A DNA stretch of 64,000 bases from JBCCGR01 sp039029195 (GCA_039029195.1 JBCCGR010000016.1:21615-85614), one strand, 5' to 3'. Positions 51,661-61,196 are shown, counted from the stretch's first letter. Made by a program: numbers and translations. Notes: a model not told the origin generated them from the sequence alone.

Positions 51661-52131
51661 CTATCGCTTTGCGGTGTTAATGGCGGCCTTAAAGGCTTCT
51701 GAAAAGCTCTCTTTGTCTGCAGGATTCAGAAATGAGCCAATTTCCACCTGCTCACTACGATTGGCGAGCGCCATTCTGGTGATTCCGATTTCCTCATGGC
51801 GCGAAACTTCGAACCGGGTTCCAAACGGATTCCATCGAAACCACTTCGCCCGCCCCGAGGGCGAAACCTGCTTCAACTGAATTGCAGAACGGCTGACAGA
51901 AACATCCTCATAGCGCTGACCAGAGCGATAGCTGAGTTTGAAGGCCCCATAGAGGATCAACACGTCCAGACCCAAAAATCCAATCACCGGCCAGGCACCA
52001 ATCGCAAAAAATGCGACACCAATACCGAGGCACACCGCAATCGATATCCCCATTAAAATCGCGAATCCACGAGGCCCCAGTGATCTGTGGGGTGAAAGGC
52101 GGGCAGCGAATATCGTCTTGTCTGCGGACAC
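51661..52131 (-). CDS. DUF2244 membrane protein
   Basis: A 156-residue DUF2244 protein: FAARLSPHRSLGPRGFAILMGI leads into two helices (about 25-45 and 50-70), followed by a cytoplasmic domain (RYEDVSVSRSAIQLKQVSPSGRAKWFRWNP...FGTRFEVSRHEEIGITRMALANRSEQVEIGSFL). It is often near cytochrome oxidase genes, not here. I place the start at GTG 52131 (MSADKTIFAARL), which fits the family; the long frame upstream is antisense to nth. Only 48 bases separate it from the divergent nth start. Confidence 0.85.
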   Translation of the reverse strand: MSADKTIFAARLSPHRSLGPRGFAILMGISIAVCLGIGVAFFAIGAWPVIGFLGLDVLILYGAFKLSYRSGQRYEDVSVSRSAIQLKQVSPSGRAKWFRWNPFGTRFEVSRHEEIGITRMALANRSEQVEIGSFLNPADKESFSEAFKAAINTAKR

Positions 52132-52179
52132 AGCTTCTGGCTTTGTTGTTTCGGCACTAAATCTTAACGGAGCAAACGA

Positions 52180-52950
52180 GTGGCGGCAAAGAGTAGATCG
52201 GCGCAATCGCAAAAAAAGGCCGGATCGAAGGCTACTGCGAAGCCAACGCGCAAAAGACGCCTGCCGCGCTCGCGATACAACAAGGCGGACGTCGCAGCCA
52301 TTTTCGAACGTTTTCGCCAGCAGGAATCGGAACCAAAGGGCGAATTGGATCATGTGAACCCGTTCACTCTGCTTGTGGCCGTGGTTCTTTCTGCGCAGGC
52401 GACCGATGTCGGTGTGAACAAGGCAACGAAGGAACTTTTCAAAGTCGCCGACACGCCCGAAAAAATGCTGGCACTGGGAGAAGACAAGGTTCGAGATTAC
52501 ATCAAAATCATCGGGCTCTACCGCAACAAAGCCAAAAACGTGATCGCGCTGTCGAAGATGCTGATCAATGAGCATGACAGTAAAGTGCCGCAAGATCGCG
52601 ATGTCCTCACCACACTTCCAGGCGTGGGCCGCAAGACGGCCAATGTGGTGGTTTCAATGGCTTTCGGACAAGCAACCATTGCAGTCGATACACATATTTT
52701 CCGCATCGGAAACCGACTGGGGCTCGCCCCCGGCAAGACACCCGACGAGGTGGAAGCCATATTGGAGCGCGTCATTCCTCCAGACTATCTCTACCACGCT
52801 CATCACTGGCTGATCCTGCATGGGAGGTACATCTGCAAGGCCCGGAAACCGGATTGCGAAGCCTGCATCATTGCCGATCTCTGCAAGTCCAAGGAAAAGA
52901 CCTGCGACGTACCTGCAGCCATCGTACCTGTCGGTGCGAAAGCAAGCTGA
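52180..52950 (+). CDS. nth: endonuclease III
   Basis: A DNA glycosylase/AP lyase for oxidised pyrimidines, 256 residues. The helix-hairpin-helix LPGVGRKTANVVVSMAF holds the catalytic Lys, AVDTHIFRIGNRLG the catalytic Asp, and the C-terminal CKARKPDCEACIIADLC the [4Fe-4S] cluster ligands. A basic N-terminal extension (SQKKAGSKATAKPTRKRRL) is typical of alphaproteobacterial Nth. The start is a GTG at 52180 with CGGAG eight bases upstream. Confidence 0.97.
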   Translation: MAAKSRSAQSQKKAGSKATAKPTRKRRLPRSRYNKADVAAIFERFRQQESEPKGELDHVNPFTLLVAVVLSAQATDVGVNKATKELFKVADTPEKMLALGEDKVRDYIKIIGLYRNKAKNVIALSKMLINEHDSKVPQDRDVLTTLPGVGRKTANVVVSMAFGQATIAVDTHIFRIGNRLGLAPGKTPDEVEAILERVIPPDYLYHAHHWLILHGRYICKARKPDCEACIIADLCKSKEKTCDVPAAIVPVGAKAS

Positions 52951-53031
52951 TCCTCATAAATACCCCGCATCAGTTGAAGCAATCAGGGTTCCGAACTAAC
53001 CTGCCCGCGCGGCAGGTTGGGGAATGGGTTG

Positions 53032-53628
53032 ATGAAACTTGCGCGAAAACTGGCAATCACCGGAGCGTTGGTGGCGCTAACAGGCGTTGAAAGTGCGTTC
53101 GCCGAACTGACCGTTACGACCCGAACGCGTCACTACACAGTACACGGCTCCAATATCAACAGCGTGGTCAAGGCCATGAAGCGATCGGGGCCCTATTCCG
53201 AAAATGAGGGCAAACGCGCGCTTGGATTGGCAGACTACAGGTTCACATGGTCGCTCCGCACCAAGAGAACCCCTTCCGGTTGCGCGGTTTCTTCGCTGCG
53301 GGCGCGTCTCAGCATCTTTTACATCTTACCTCGGCTCACTGCCCGCAGTCGCCTGTCAAAACGCGACCGATCGCGCTGGAACAGCATCTACCGCATGATC
53401 GATGTGCATGAACGGGTGCATGGCCGGTTCTATCGACAGTTTGCGAACTCCACCTACCGGGCCATCCTGAAGCTGAAACCCCAGCCAAACTGCAGCCAGT
53501 TGCAGCGTCGCGCCAAGGCGATTGAGGACAGGATGGTGAAGCTCGATCGCCGCCGCAATCGTGCCTTCGATCGCGCGCAATATCGCCCATTCAATCGCCG
53601 ACTAAAGCGTCTGCGCGGTCAGCGATAA
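53032..53628 (+). CDS. DUF922 putative secreted zinc protease
   Basis: A 198-residue secreted protein with signal peptide (to about residue 24, VESAFA). The DUF922 domain has a conserved HExxH zinc-protease motif, here DVHERVHG with His126, Glu127 and His130, and the block GLADYRFTWSLRTKRTPSGCAVSSLRARLSI. The family is predicted to be a periplasmic zinc peptidase, never to my knowledge shown biochemically. It follows nth by 81 bases and is convergent with the EI24 gene (3-base gap). Confidence 0.88.
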   Translation: MKLARKLAITGALVALTGVESAFAELTVTTRTRHYTVHGSNINSVVKAMKRSGPYSENEGKRALGLADYRFTWSLRTKRTPSGCAVSSLRARLSIFYILPRLTARSRLSKRDRSRWNSIYRMIDVHERVHGRFYRQFANSTYRAILKLKPQPNCSQLQRRAKAIEDRMVKLDRRRNRAFDRAQYRPFNRRLKRLRGQR

Positions 53629-53631
53629 GGC

Positions 53632-54303
53632 TCAGGCTGCGCGCATCATCCGCTTCACCTGATGCACCATTAGAGCTGCCGCAAAGAGTGGTGTGAAAAT
53701 GTTGATGATTGGAATTGAAGCACAAAATGCGATCAGAGTTCCAGTAAGAAACACTGACCCTGACTTCTTTTTGCGCAGCGCACGGGCATCGCGAACGCTC
53801 ATGTATCGAAACGCCGCGAACTGGAAATATTCTATCCCCAGCAGATAGCCATTCACCACGTAGAAAATTGCAAGATTTATGCCCGGGACGAGCAACAGGG
53901 CGAGAGCGAACAGGTTCGCAACAATCACCAGACCAGTGAACTTTAGCGTAATTCCCAAGGTTTGGGATGTCGGCAACGCTCTGCCAGGTGGGTCGGCAGA
54001 GTAATGCCGCCGCTCTACCTGTTCCGCTACGTCATCAATGAAGAATCCGGCGAAAATCGCGGTCACTGGTGCAATCAGAAATCCGAGCCCGATGATGAGC
54101 CCGGCGCCCAACAACCAGCTCAAAACGGTCGTGGCCCAAGGCCAGGGTCCAAGCAGTGGCAGAAGAATTATGTTCGCCACTGCCTCAAGCCCAAACCACA
54201 GGAGGATAAGGAGCGCTATCGTGATGCCGAGGGCCTTCCACAAGACATTGCGGAAACCGGCGGAGAACATCTGCGAAAGCGTGAGGTTGATTGATTGAAG
54301 CAT
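53632..54303 (-). CDS. EI24/CysZ-like membrane protein
   Basis: A 223-residue EI24-domain protein with about four membrane segments: helices near 20-40, 50-75 and a pair at about 130-160, plus a terminal pair. The family includes E. coli CysZ, a sulfate permease or channel. The sequence LLVPGINLAIFYVVNGYLLGIEYFQFAAFRY is the family core. There is no cys gene nearby, so sulfate transport is a family-based suggestion. The start is at 54303 (MLQSINLTLSQMFSAGF); the longer frame upstream overlaps the divergent kinase leader. Confidence 0.88.
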   Translation of the reverse strand: MLQSINLTLSQMFSAGFRNVLWKALGITIALLILLWFGLEAVANIILLPLLGPWPWATTVLSWLLGAGLIIGLGFLIAPVTAIFAGFFIDDVAEQVERRHYSADPPGRALPTSQTLGITLKFTGLVIVANLFALALLLVPGINLAIFYVVNGYLLGIEYFQFAAFRYMSVRDARALRKKKSGSVFLTGTLIAFCASIPIINIFTPLFAAALMVHQVKRMMRAA

Positions 54304-54448
54304 GAGCAATAAGTGCGTTGGGAACTCAATTCGACATAGGAATGGCCGTGAACACACACAACCCGGCGTCCCGTTGATCTTCTCCCCTTTTCAACCGGGC
54401 TTGCTGTCTATATGCACCTCGAAAATCCAATTCTCAGGACCTTCCAGA

Positions 54449-55444
54449 ATGAATGACACTAGATTCGATGTACTGACCATCGGCAACGCCATCGTGGATA
54501 TCATTGCCCGATGCGAAGACGATTTTCTGGTCAAGGAAGAGATTATCAAATCTGCCATGAACCTGATCGATGCCGATCGGGCGGAACATCTTTATTCTGT
54601 CATGGGGCCGGCGATTGAGGCTTCCGGCGGAAGTGCTGGAAACACTGCCGCCGGGGTTGCCGGTCTCGGAGGGCGTGCCGCCTATTTCGGCAAGGTTGCA
54701 GAAGATCATCTTGGTGGGGTTTTCCGCCACGACATCAATGCCATCGGCGTTCACTACCCGACCGAGCCGTTGGCCGGTCCGCCCCCAACGGCACGCAGCA
54801 TGATCTTTGTCACGCCGGACAGCGAGCGCTCCATGAACACCTATCTGGGCGCCTGCGTGGAATTCGGCCCGGAAGACATTGATGAGGCGGTCGTGGCGGA
54901 CGCCCAGATCACCTATTTCGAAGGCTATCTCTGGGATCCACCACGGGCCAAAGACGCAATTCGAAAGGCAGCGGAAATTGCACATCAAAACGGGCGGCAA
55001 GTGGCGATGACCCTGTCCGACAGTTTCTGTGTGGATCGCTATCGCGATGAGTTTCTGGAACTGATGCGTTCCGGCACGGCAGACATCGTGTTTGCCAACG
55101 AAGCCGAATTAAAATCACTCTACCAGACAAGTTCGTTTGATGCCGGTATCGAAGCAATCCGTAATGATTGCACCCTTGCCGCCGTCACCCGCGGCGAAGA
55201 AGGATCGATTGCCGTCACGCGCGAACAGACCCACGCGGTTGACGCTCATCCGATTAACGAACTCGTCGACACCAACGGCGCTGGCGACATGTATGCCGCC
55301 GGTTTCCTCTATGGCCTGACGAATGACCGCACGCTTGCCGATTGCGCCCGCATCGGCGGACTTGCTGCCGCTACGGTCATCCAGCAGATCGGACCGCGTC
55401 CGCAGGAGAACCTCGCTCAGGTGCTGGCGGCTTCCGGGATTTGA
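54449..55444 (+). CDS. PfkB-family sugar/adenosine kinase
   Basis: A 331-residue ribokinase-fold kinase, closest in character to adenosine kinase (opening RFDVLTIGNAIVDIIARCEDDFL, with GGSAGNTAAGVAGLGGRAAYFGKVAEDHLG). The phosphate-loop/anion-hole motif is TNGAGDMYAAGFLYGLT, with the catalytic Asp in GAGD. The substrate is probably adenosine or another nucleoside or sugar. Its last 68 bases overlap the 3' end of the Wzz-like gene on the opposite strand. GGACC lies before ATG 54449; the upstream frame is not conserved. Confidence 0.92.
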   Translation: MNDTRFDVLTIGNAIVDIIARCEDDFLVKEEIIKSAMNLIDADRAEHLYSVMGPAIEASGGSAGNTAAGVAGLGGRAAYFGKVAEDHLGGVFRHDINAIGVHYPTEPLAGPPPTARSMIFVTPDSERSMNTYLGACVEFGPEDIDEAVVADAQITYFEGYLWDPPRAKDAIRKAAEIAHQNGRQVAMTLSDSFCVDRYRDEFLELMRSGTADIVFANEAELKSLYQTSSFDAGIEAIRNDCTLAAVTRGEEGSIAVTREQTHAVDAHPINELVDTNGAGDMYAAGFLYGLTNDRTLADCARIGGLAAATVIQQIGPRPQENLAQVLAASGI

Positions 55445-56900
55445 CGGGTTCAGGTTCCAGATTGGTTGCAAACAGGTGCTGAAGGCGTTTGACACGTTTG
55501 TTGATACTGGCAACCAATCCTCCGCTTGCATCCCCCGGTGGAAACAGCAACCCGGACATTAGGGCTGCCACCAATCCGAGTACAAGCCCGAGCAACCCTG
55601 CTGCTGCCATCATGCGGCGGGGGCGCGGTGCACTGGGCGATTCCGGTAAATTTGCGCGCGAGACGATCCGCGCATCAATGGCATTCAGTTTCAGTTGCGC
55701 GACAAGCTCGTTTTGCTTGGTGAGCATGGATGTGTAGAGCGCCTTGGTGGTCTCCACCTGCCGCTCCAGTTCCTTCAACTGGACAGCCGCCTGCGACATG
55801 GCCTTTGATTGCTCCTTGGCCTGTTCAAGACCCGCTGCCAGCGCTTCTTCCCGCGCTCTTGCCACGTCGGCTTCATTTCGCACCTTAGCGTAGATGCGAT
55901 CCACTTCCTGACTGATCTCGCGAGCGATCTCCCGTTTTTGCGCAAGGATGCCCACCACCTTCGGATGATTGGGACGATAGCGCCGTTGCAGGTCCGCCGC
56001 GTCCTTTTCCACCCGGACGAAGAGTGAGCGCAATTGTACGATAAGTGACGAGTTCTGGACATCCTGAACTTCGATCTGTCCATTGTGTGCAATGAGATGA
56101 TCATCAGGGATGACACCCCGATCAATCTGCTCAACACGCGCAGCCATTTCTGCACGACGCACACGAGCAAGTGTCAGTTGATGGGAGATGTCCGAGATTT
56201 GCCGCTCGGACAGAAGGCCGCCATAGGCGTTGATCAGACCATTTGAAGCTTTGAACGCTTCCACCCGTCTTTCGGCAGCAGAGAGTTTTCGCCGCACCCG
56301 ATCGATTTCTGTTTCGAGCAGATCCACCGCCTGTCGGGCGGTCTTTGCCCGATTGTCGAGCATGCCCTTGATATACGCATCCGCATAGGCATTCGCGAGC
56401 GTTTGAGCATCCAATGCGTGTCGTGCTGTGTAGGTGATGTCGATGAGATAGGAGAGCCCGCGCCGCGCCGCAGATAGTCCATGTCTCAGTGCACCCGGCG
56501 AGGGAATATTGACCCCGCCGACCGGGCGGATCATGCGGGCAACCCGTTGAGTGGTCTCATCGGATTTGATGAGCTCCACCTGACTTTGCAGCGCAGAATT
56601 GCCGGTGTCCTGATCCCGTGCCTGACCGGAAATATCAAAGGTTCTAATCTGACCCGGTTCGATAATGAGCGTGGTGCGTGCGGTGTATTTTGGAACAATG
56701 CTCGCAATCAAAAGCTGGGTCAGCACCAGAACGCCAATCAGGCAGCATCCGGCAAGCCACAATCGTCGCCAGATGAGAATGCCAATTTTCGCAAAGGTGA
56801 GGTTGGCAATCGCTGATGACAAGCCGCGCTCTTGGGGGCCCGCACGCTCGTTCGCAAGGGCCTGTTCAAGGCTTGCCGAAAGATCACGCGCGCCCGTCAA
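55377..56900 (-). CDS. Wzz/GumC-family polysaccharide chain-length protein (no kinase domain)
   Basis: A 507-residue inner-membrane polysaccharide co-polymerase. Two membrane segments (about 45-68 and 430-455) flank a long periplasmic coiled coil (about 150-410). The Wzz motif region begins PKYTARTTLIIEPGQIRTF. There is no cytoplasmic tyrosine-kinase domain, so a separate kinase would be needed if it follows the Wzc scheme. The start is a TTG at 56900 overlapping the barrel-protein stop (TTGA). The C-terminal tail overlaps the kinase gene on the other strand by 68 bases. Confidence 0.9.
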   Translation of the reverse strand: MTGARDLSASLEQALANERAGPQERGLSSAIANLTFAKIGILIWRRLWLAGCCLIGVLVLTQLLIASIVPKYTARTTLIIEPGQIRTFDISGQARDQDTGNSALQSQVELIKSDETTQRVARMIRPVGGVNIPSPGALRHGLSAARRGLSYLIDITYTARHALDAQTLANAYADAYIKGMLDNRAKTARQAVDLLETEIDRVRRKLSAAERRVEAFKASNGLINAYGGLLSERQISDISHQLTLARVRRAEMAARVEQIDRGVIPDDHLIAHNGQIEVQDVQNSSLIVQLRSLFVRVEKDAADLQRRYRPNHPKVVGILAQKREIAREISQEVDRIYAKVRNEADVARAREEALAAGLEQAKEQSKAMSQAAVQLKELERQVETTKALYTSMLTKQNELVAQLKLNAIDARIVSRANLPESPSAPRPRRMMAAAGLLGLVLGLVAALMSGLLFPPGDASGGLVASINKRVKRLQHLFATNLEPEPVKSRKPPAPERGSPADAVRSAG

Positions 56901-58276
56901 TATTTCAGGCTCACATTGAGACCGGCGATATGTCGGCGAACATCAGCCGCGTGATTGAGCAACCGATAGCCATATCGGTATTGCGCCGTCACATCCGCAT
57001 GGCGGTTGAGGAAATAGCGGACCTGTCCGCTGATATCATAGTGGTGATCGACACTGTGGACGCCGATATCTTCAATATGGGTGTAGCTCGCAAATCCCGT
57101 TCCAATAAGATAGCGGGTAAACTCATGATCTAGTCGCAGCCCAACAGTGGTCGGCACGCGGGCAGATGCATTGGAAAGCGGTGCATCATCAATCGAGCGA
57201 TAGGCCATCAGCTGCCAGGTCGTGAGATCGGTCGGCATCCAAACCAGATTGGCTTGCCCTGCAATCTTGTGCACATCGGCAAGCGTGTGCCGGGCGAAAT
57301 CCTGCATCATGTAGCCAACGCCAAGGCGCAGCCGCACGAGCTTGTCTATATCAAACTCGGCACCCACAACACCGCGCAGTCCCCACGAAACCGACGTTTT
57401 GGGCTGGTCAATGAGCGGGAAGCGCTTCTCCAATTCCAGCGAGGTATAGGCACGACGACCGGTGGCAATGTCGTAGGATCCCCGCAGTCCGCCAAACAGA
57501 ATTTCCACATCGCGTGTATCTTGATCGAGCCATTTGCTCTCAAGCGTAAAGGCGTCCTGAAAATCAAATGATCGCCAGGAGATGTTCCCGGTCAACGCCA
57601 GGCGATTGGCTTCGTGATTGGCGCTGAGCTGGATTGAATTGACCGTATACCGGATCGGATCGACCGTTCCCTTCAATACCCTTTCGCCCAGATCATCATG
57701 GAACACTCCCACCGCGCCGGTCAGATAGAGTGCGGTTGCGTGGTCGATATCAAACCGCCCCTCTCCGCGAACGAACCGGTCGACAAAATCGGCCTCTGGT
57801 GTTCTCAGATGCCGTCGTTCATCCTGCCCAAGCTGGATGTTGAGCGCATGCCCGGGAAGGGCTGAATGAAGCGCCAGGCGTGGCTGAATTTCGGTGCGGA
57901 TATCCCAGCGTTCATTGTTCGGGGCCGAAAACAGATTGCTGTCGAAATAGGTTCCCGCCGACACCGATGGCACCAGGAACCATGTGCTGACGGGAACACC
58001 GAGCGGCACAAACTCGGCCCTTGGCCGCTCATTCACCGGATGCCCGGCATTAGGCCAGTCGACCGGAAAAGTCTTGTAGACCGTCAGCGATTTGTAGATG
58101 TCGGCGGGATGCCACACGGTGGTGGGCTGAAACATCCAGGTGGACTGATAGGCATAACGAGGCTGAAATGTGGTGGTGTTCTGATAGGCCGTCGCCGCCT
58201 GTCCCCAAGCAGGGACAGAATGCCAATCAGCAACATGAAATGCCGAAAGCACCGCAAGAAACCGGACCAACATCAT
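56897..58276 (-). CDS. outer-membrane beta-barrel protein of the polysaccharide locus
   Basis: A 459-residue predicted outer-membrane beta-barrel. A signal peptide (to about residue 26, VPAWGQAA) is followed by a Thr/Gln/Tyr-rich repeat-like segment (about 30-70) and many amphipathic strands with the alternation typical of BBP2-type barrels, ending in LNVSLKY, a C-terminal aromatic. Similar proteins are found next to OPX genes in polysaccharide export loci. It starts at ATG 58276 overlapping the OPX stop by one base (TGATG). Confidence 0.82.
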   Translation of the reverse strand: MMLVRFLAVLSAFHVADWHSVPAWGQAATAYQNTTTFQPRYAYQSTWMFQPTTVWHPADIYKSLTVYKTFPVDWPNAGHPVNERPRAEFVPLGVPVSTWFLVPSVSAGTYFDSNLFSAPNNERWDIRTEIQPRLALHSALPGHALNIQLGQDERRHLRTPEADFVDRFVRGEGRFDIDHATALYLTGAVGVFHDDLGERVLKGTVDPIRYTVNSIQLSANHEANRLALTGNISWRSFDFQDAFTLESKWLDQDTRDVEILFGGLRGSYDIATGRRAYTSLELEKRFPLIDQPKTSVSWGLRGVVGAEFDIDKLVRLRLGVGYMMQDFARHTLADVHKIAGQANLVWMPTDLTTWQLMAYRSIDDAPLSNASARVPTTVGLRLDHEFTRYLIGTGFASYTHIEDIGVHSVDHHYDISGQVRYFLNRHADVTAQYRYGYRLLNHAADVRRHIAGLNVSLKY

Positions 58277-59004
58277 CAGAAGTAGCGCTCACCCACGCGA
58301 ATGAAATCACCGGGGTGAACGGGGATCCGGGTATTGCGCAGATCATAGAGCTGACCCGCGGGTTGGTCCTTCGCCCGAATGAAAACTTTGCCGTAGTCGG
58401 ACCGATAGGTGTAGCCGCCTGCACTTGAAATCGCGTCGCGCACCGTCATTCCGATTTCATAATCAACCTTTCCCGGTGAGCGCACTTCTCCACCCACATA
58501 GAGTGGGCGATGGGCAAGCAGTACCAGTGTCACAATCGGATTGACGACCACATGGGCATGAAGTTTCTCGGCAACCACAGATCTGAGTTCGCCAATCGTC
58601 AGGCCGCTGGCCTCAATCCGACCAATGGTCGGTAGAGCCACATATCCCTGATCGATGATTTTGAAGTCACCAGAGATTTCCGGCTCGCCAAACACAGACA
58701 ACCGCACCTGATCTCCCGGTGAAAGCCGATAATCCTGCGCAGAGATTGCATCTCGTTCCAAAGCGATGGGTGCCCGGGCCGCATATTTGAAATCCGGATG
58801 GGCGCAAGCAGAGAGAAGCAACAGTCCGAGCCCGACACCCAAGGTGGGCACAAGGCCCGTGCGCGCATTGGATAGCAGAAGAAACAATGACGAACTGTGC
58901 CGCACGAACCAAATCTCAATCGGTTGCAAATCAGATAATACAACTATTGCGATTATACTTAACAAACTCTGAAGTCGGTTTCCCGGAACAGAACCCTCAG
59001 ACAT
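58276..59004 (-). CDS. polysaccharide export outer-membrane lipoprotein (OPX/Wza-like)
   Basis: A 242-residue (longest frame) outer-membrane polysaccharide export protein. The lipobox LLLLSAC marks Cys67 as the likely lipidation site. The Poly_export domain (YRLSPGDQVRLSVFGEPEISGDFKIIDQGYVALP) and the SLBB block (GQLYDLR to GDFIRVGERYF, with GGEVRSPGKVDYEIGMTVRDAI) follow. A signal of 66 residues is too long, so the true start is probably the GTG at 58905 or 58851. The gene heads the leftward OPX-barrel-Wzz operon and is divergent from the methyltransferase arm. Confidence 0.9.
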   Translation of the reverse strand: MSEGSVPGNRLQSLLSIIAIVVLSDLQPIEIWFVRHSSSLFLLLSNARTGLVPTLGVGLGLLLLSACAHPDFKYAARAPIALERDAISAQDYRLSPGDQVRLSVFGEPEISGDFKIIDQGYVALPTIGRIEASGLTIGELRSVVAEKLHAHVVVNPIVTLVLLAHRPLYVGGEVRSPGKVDYEIGMTVRDAISSAGGYTYRSDYGKVFIRAKDQPAGQLYDLRNTRIPVHPGDFIRVGERYF

Positions 59005-59235
59005 GCTGCGGTGTTGACCACTTCATTTGCAAATCGTGGTCTGCGCTTTCGATCAGCATCAAAATGCTCTAAGAATCCGCCGACTTGCGGAAACTATCTC
59101 CCGTGGTTTCGCAATTCTTATTTACCAACCGTTTACGATGCCCTCATAGGTTGTATTTAATTCAACCCGCCAGCACATGATTGCGACAACAATTTCGTCC
59201 TGGCGATATCAACAGAGCTTCGGGAGTTTGTAAGG

Positions 59236-60078
59236 ATGAACGCATTGAGCGGCATTCCCACTGACTACGCACCAACAGATTACACCGAAGTGACGGAAGC
59301 TGCAGGTCAACCGGCATCTTCCGAACAGGTCGAACGAACCGCACACCGTTATGTTTGGGCCCAAAAATACTGTGCTGGCAAAGATGTGGTCGAAGTCGCG
59401 TGCGGTGCCGGGCTTGGGTTGGAACTGTTGGGCCGAGATGCTCAGTCCCTGTCGGCAGGCGACATTTCCGAGACCCTCCTTGAACGCACCCGCGCGCTTG
59501 ATCTTGGGAAGGTCGATGTCGACTGCTTCGATGCTTGCAATATGCCCTATAAGGATAATTCCAAGGATGTGATCGTGCTCTTCGAGGCGATTTATTACCT
59601 CGCCGATCAGCCAGCCTTTTTTACCGAATGTCGCCGCGTGCTTCGTCCCGGCGGTGTCATCCTGTTCGCCAATGCCAACAAGGATTTGTACGATTTCAAT
59701 CCAAGTGCCTGGTCGACGTCTTATCCTGGCGTTGTGGAGCTCAACGAATTGTCTGCAAACGCCGGATTCAACGCCCGTTTCTGGGGGTATATGGACACGA
59801 CGGAAGTCTCATCCCGTCAACGCATCCTTCGCCCGGTGAAATGGCTTGCCGCCAATCTCGGATTGATCCCCAAATCCATGAAGGCGAAGGCGCTGTTCAA
59901 GAAGCTGTTTTTCGGGTCAATGACAACCATGCCAGCGTCGATCAGCGAAGAGCATGTAAACTATCACCCACCGGTGCCGATCCCTGCGGATCGCCCCGAT
60001 TCATGCTACAAGGTAATCTATTGCGAGGCGCGCCTCGATCCAACAAAGGCTCAAACTGAGCAGAGCGGAGACCATTGA
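59236..60078 (+). CDS. SAM-dependent methyltransferase of the polysaccharide operon
   Basis: A 280-residue class I methyltransferase. Motif I is VVEVACGAGLGLELLG, followed by LSAGDISETLLERTRAL and motif post-I DCFDACNMPYKDNSKDVIVLFEAIYYL. The acceptor is unknown but is probably a sugar, given the neighbours. AAGG immediately precedes the ATG with GGGAG a little further up. It is the first gene of the rightward arm; the aminotransferase starts within its stop codon (TTGATG). Confidence 0.92.
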   Translation: MNALSGIPTDYAPTDYTEVTEAAGQPASSEQVERTAHRYVWAQKYCAGKDVVEVACGAGLGLELLGRDAQSLSAGDISETLLERTRALDLGKVDVDCFDACNMPYKDNSKDVIVLFEAIYYLADQPAFFTECRRVLRPGGVILFANANKDLYDFNPSAWSTSYPGVVELNELSANAGFNARFWGYMDTTEVSSRQRILRPVKWLAANLGLIPKSMKAKALFKKLFFGSMTTMPASISEEHVNYHPPVPIPADRPDSCYKVIYCEARLDPTKAQTEQSGDH

Positions 60079-61196
60079 TGCTGTCACAGGCTGCCATTCC
60101 TTTCTTCAACTATCCGGCCATGTTTTCCGAACGGCGCGACGAATATATGGCAGCGATCGAAAGCTGCCTGGAGCGCGGCGCGTTCATCATGCAGCAGGAT
60201 CTCGTTGACTTCGAAAACGAACTTGCTGCCCACCTTGGTGTCAAACATGCAATTGGTGTGGCGGATGGAACGATGGCGCTAACGATTGCCCTTCGGCTCG
60301 CCAATGTACAGCCAGGCGATGAAGTGATCGTGCCGTCCCACACCTTTGTGGCTACGGCCGCCGCCGTTCATCACGTGGGTGCAGAACCGGTCTTGTGCGA
60401 CTGTGGTCCCGACCATTTGATCGACGTCGAAAGCGCCCACACCATGCTCACCGCCAAGACCAAAGCCATCATGCCGGTGCAGCTTAATGGTCGCGTTGCC
60501 GACATGGATGCGGTTGAAGCTTTTGCAAATGAGCATAGTCTGCAGATCGTCGAAGACAGTTGTCAGGCAATGGGTGCCAAATTCCGTGACCGATATGCGG
60601 GTACGTTTGGTGTTGCCGGGTCCTTTAGCTTCTTTCCCGCAAAAACTCTTGGCTGTTTCGGCGATGGCGGTGGGCTGATCATCGACGATGACGATCTGGC
60701 GGCGCAGGCCCGCATCTACCGCGATCATGGTCGCAACCCGGAAACCGGCAAGGTCGATTTCTTTGGTCACAATGCCCGTCTCGACAATGTGCAGGCCGCC
60801 GTGCTGCGCATCAAACTCAAGCATTACAATGAGGCCGTTGCGGCCCGACGCCGGATCGCCGCGCTTTACCAGACGCGACTGGGTGACGTGAACGAACTGG
60901 TGCTGCCGCCAGCGCCCGACACCGATCCACGCCATTATGATGTTTTCCAGAACTATGAGATCGAGGCCGAACGCCGCGATGAGCTCCGGGCCTATCTGTC
61001 AGCACAGAACATCGGCACGATCCTGCAATGGGGTGGCAGCATGATCCATCAGTTTGATGGGCTGGGCCTGCGCCACCACGCACCATTTGCGGAAAAACTC
61101 AGCACGCGCTTCATGATGCTGCCCCTGCACCACCTTTTGACGGACGACGAGGTGAACCGGGTGTGCGACACGATCATCGCATTCTATCAGAACTGA
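60078..61196 (+). CDS. DegT/DnrJ/EryC1 sugar aminotransferase
   Basis: A 372-residue PLP-dependent aminotransferase that installs amino groups on keto-sugar nucleotides. The PLP lysine motif is SFFPAKTLGCFGDGGGLI, with Asp/Gln in EDSCQAMGAKF and the family N-terminal blocks ATMALTIALRLANVQPGDEVIVPSHTF. GGAG lies before the ATG at 60078, whose first base is shared with the upstream TGA. With two methyltransferases beside it, the product is probably an O-methylated amino sugar. Confidence 0.95.
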   Translation: MLSQAAIPFFNYPAMFSERRDEYMAAIESCLERGAFIMQQDLVDFENELAAHLGVKHAIGVADGTMALTIALRLANVQPGDEVIVPSHTFVATAAAVHHVGAEPVLCDCGPDHLIDVESAHTMLTAKTKAIMPVQLNGRVADMDAVEAFANEHSLQIVEDSCQAMGAKFRDRYAGTFGVAGSFSFFPAKTLGCFGDGGGLIIDDDDLAAQARIYRDHGRNPETGKVDFFGHNARLDNVQAAVLRIKLKHYNEAVAARRRIAALYQTRLGDVNELVLPPAPDTDPRHYDVFQNYEIEAERRDELRAYLSAQNIGTILQWGGSMIHQFDGLGLRHHAPFAEKLSTRFMMLPLHHLLTDDEVNRVCDTIIAFYQN

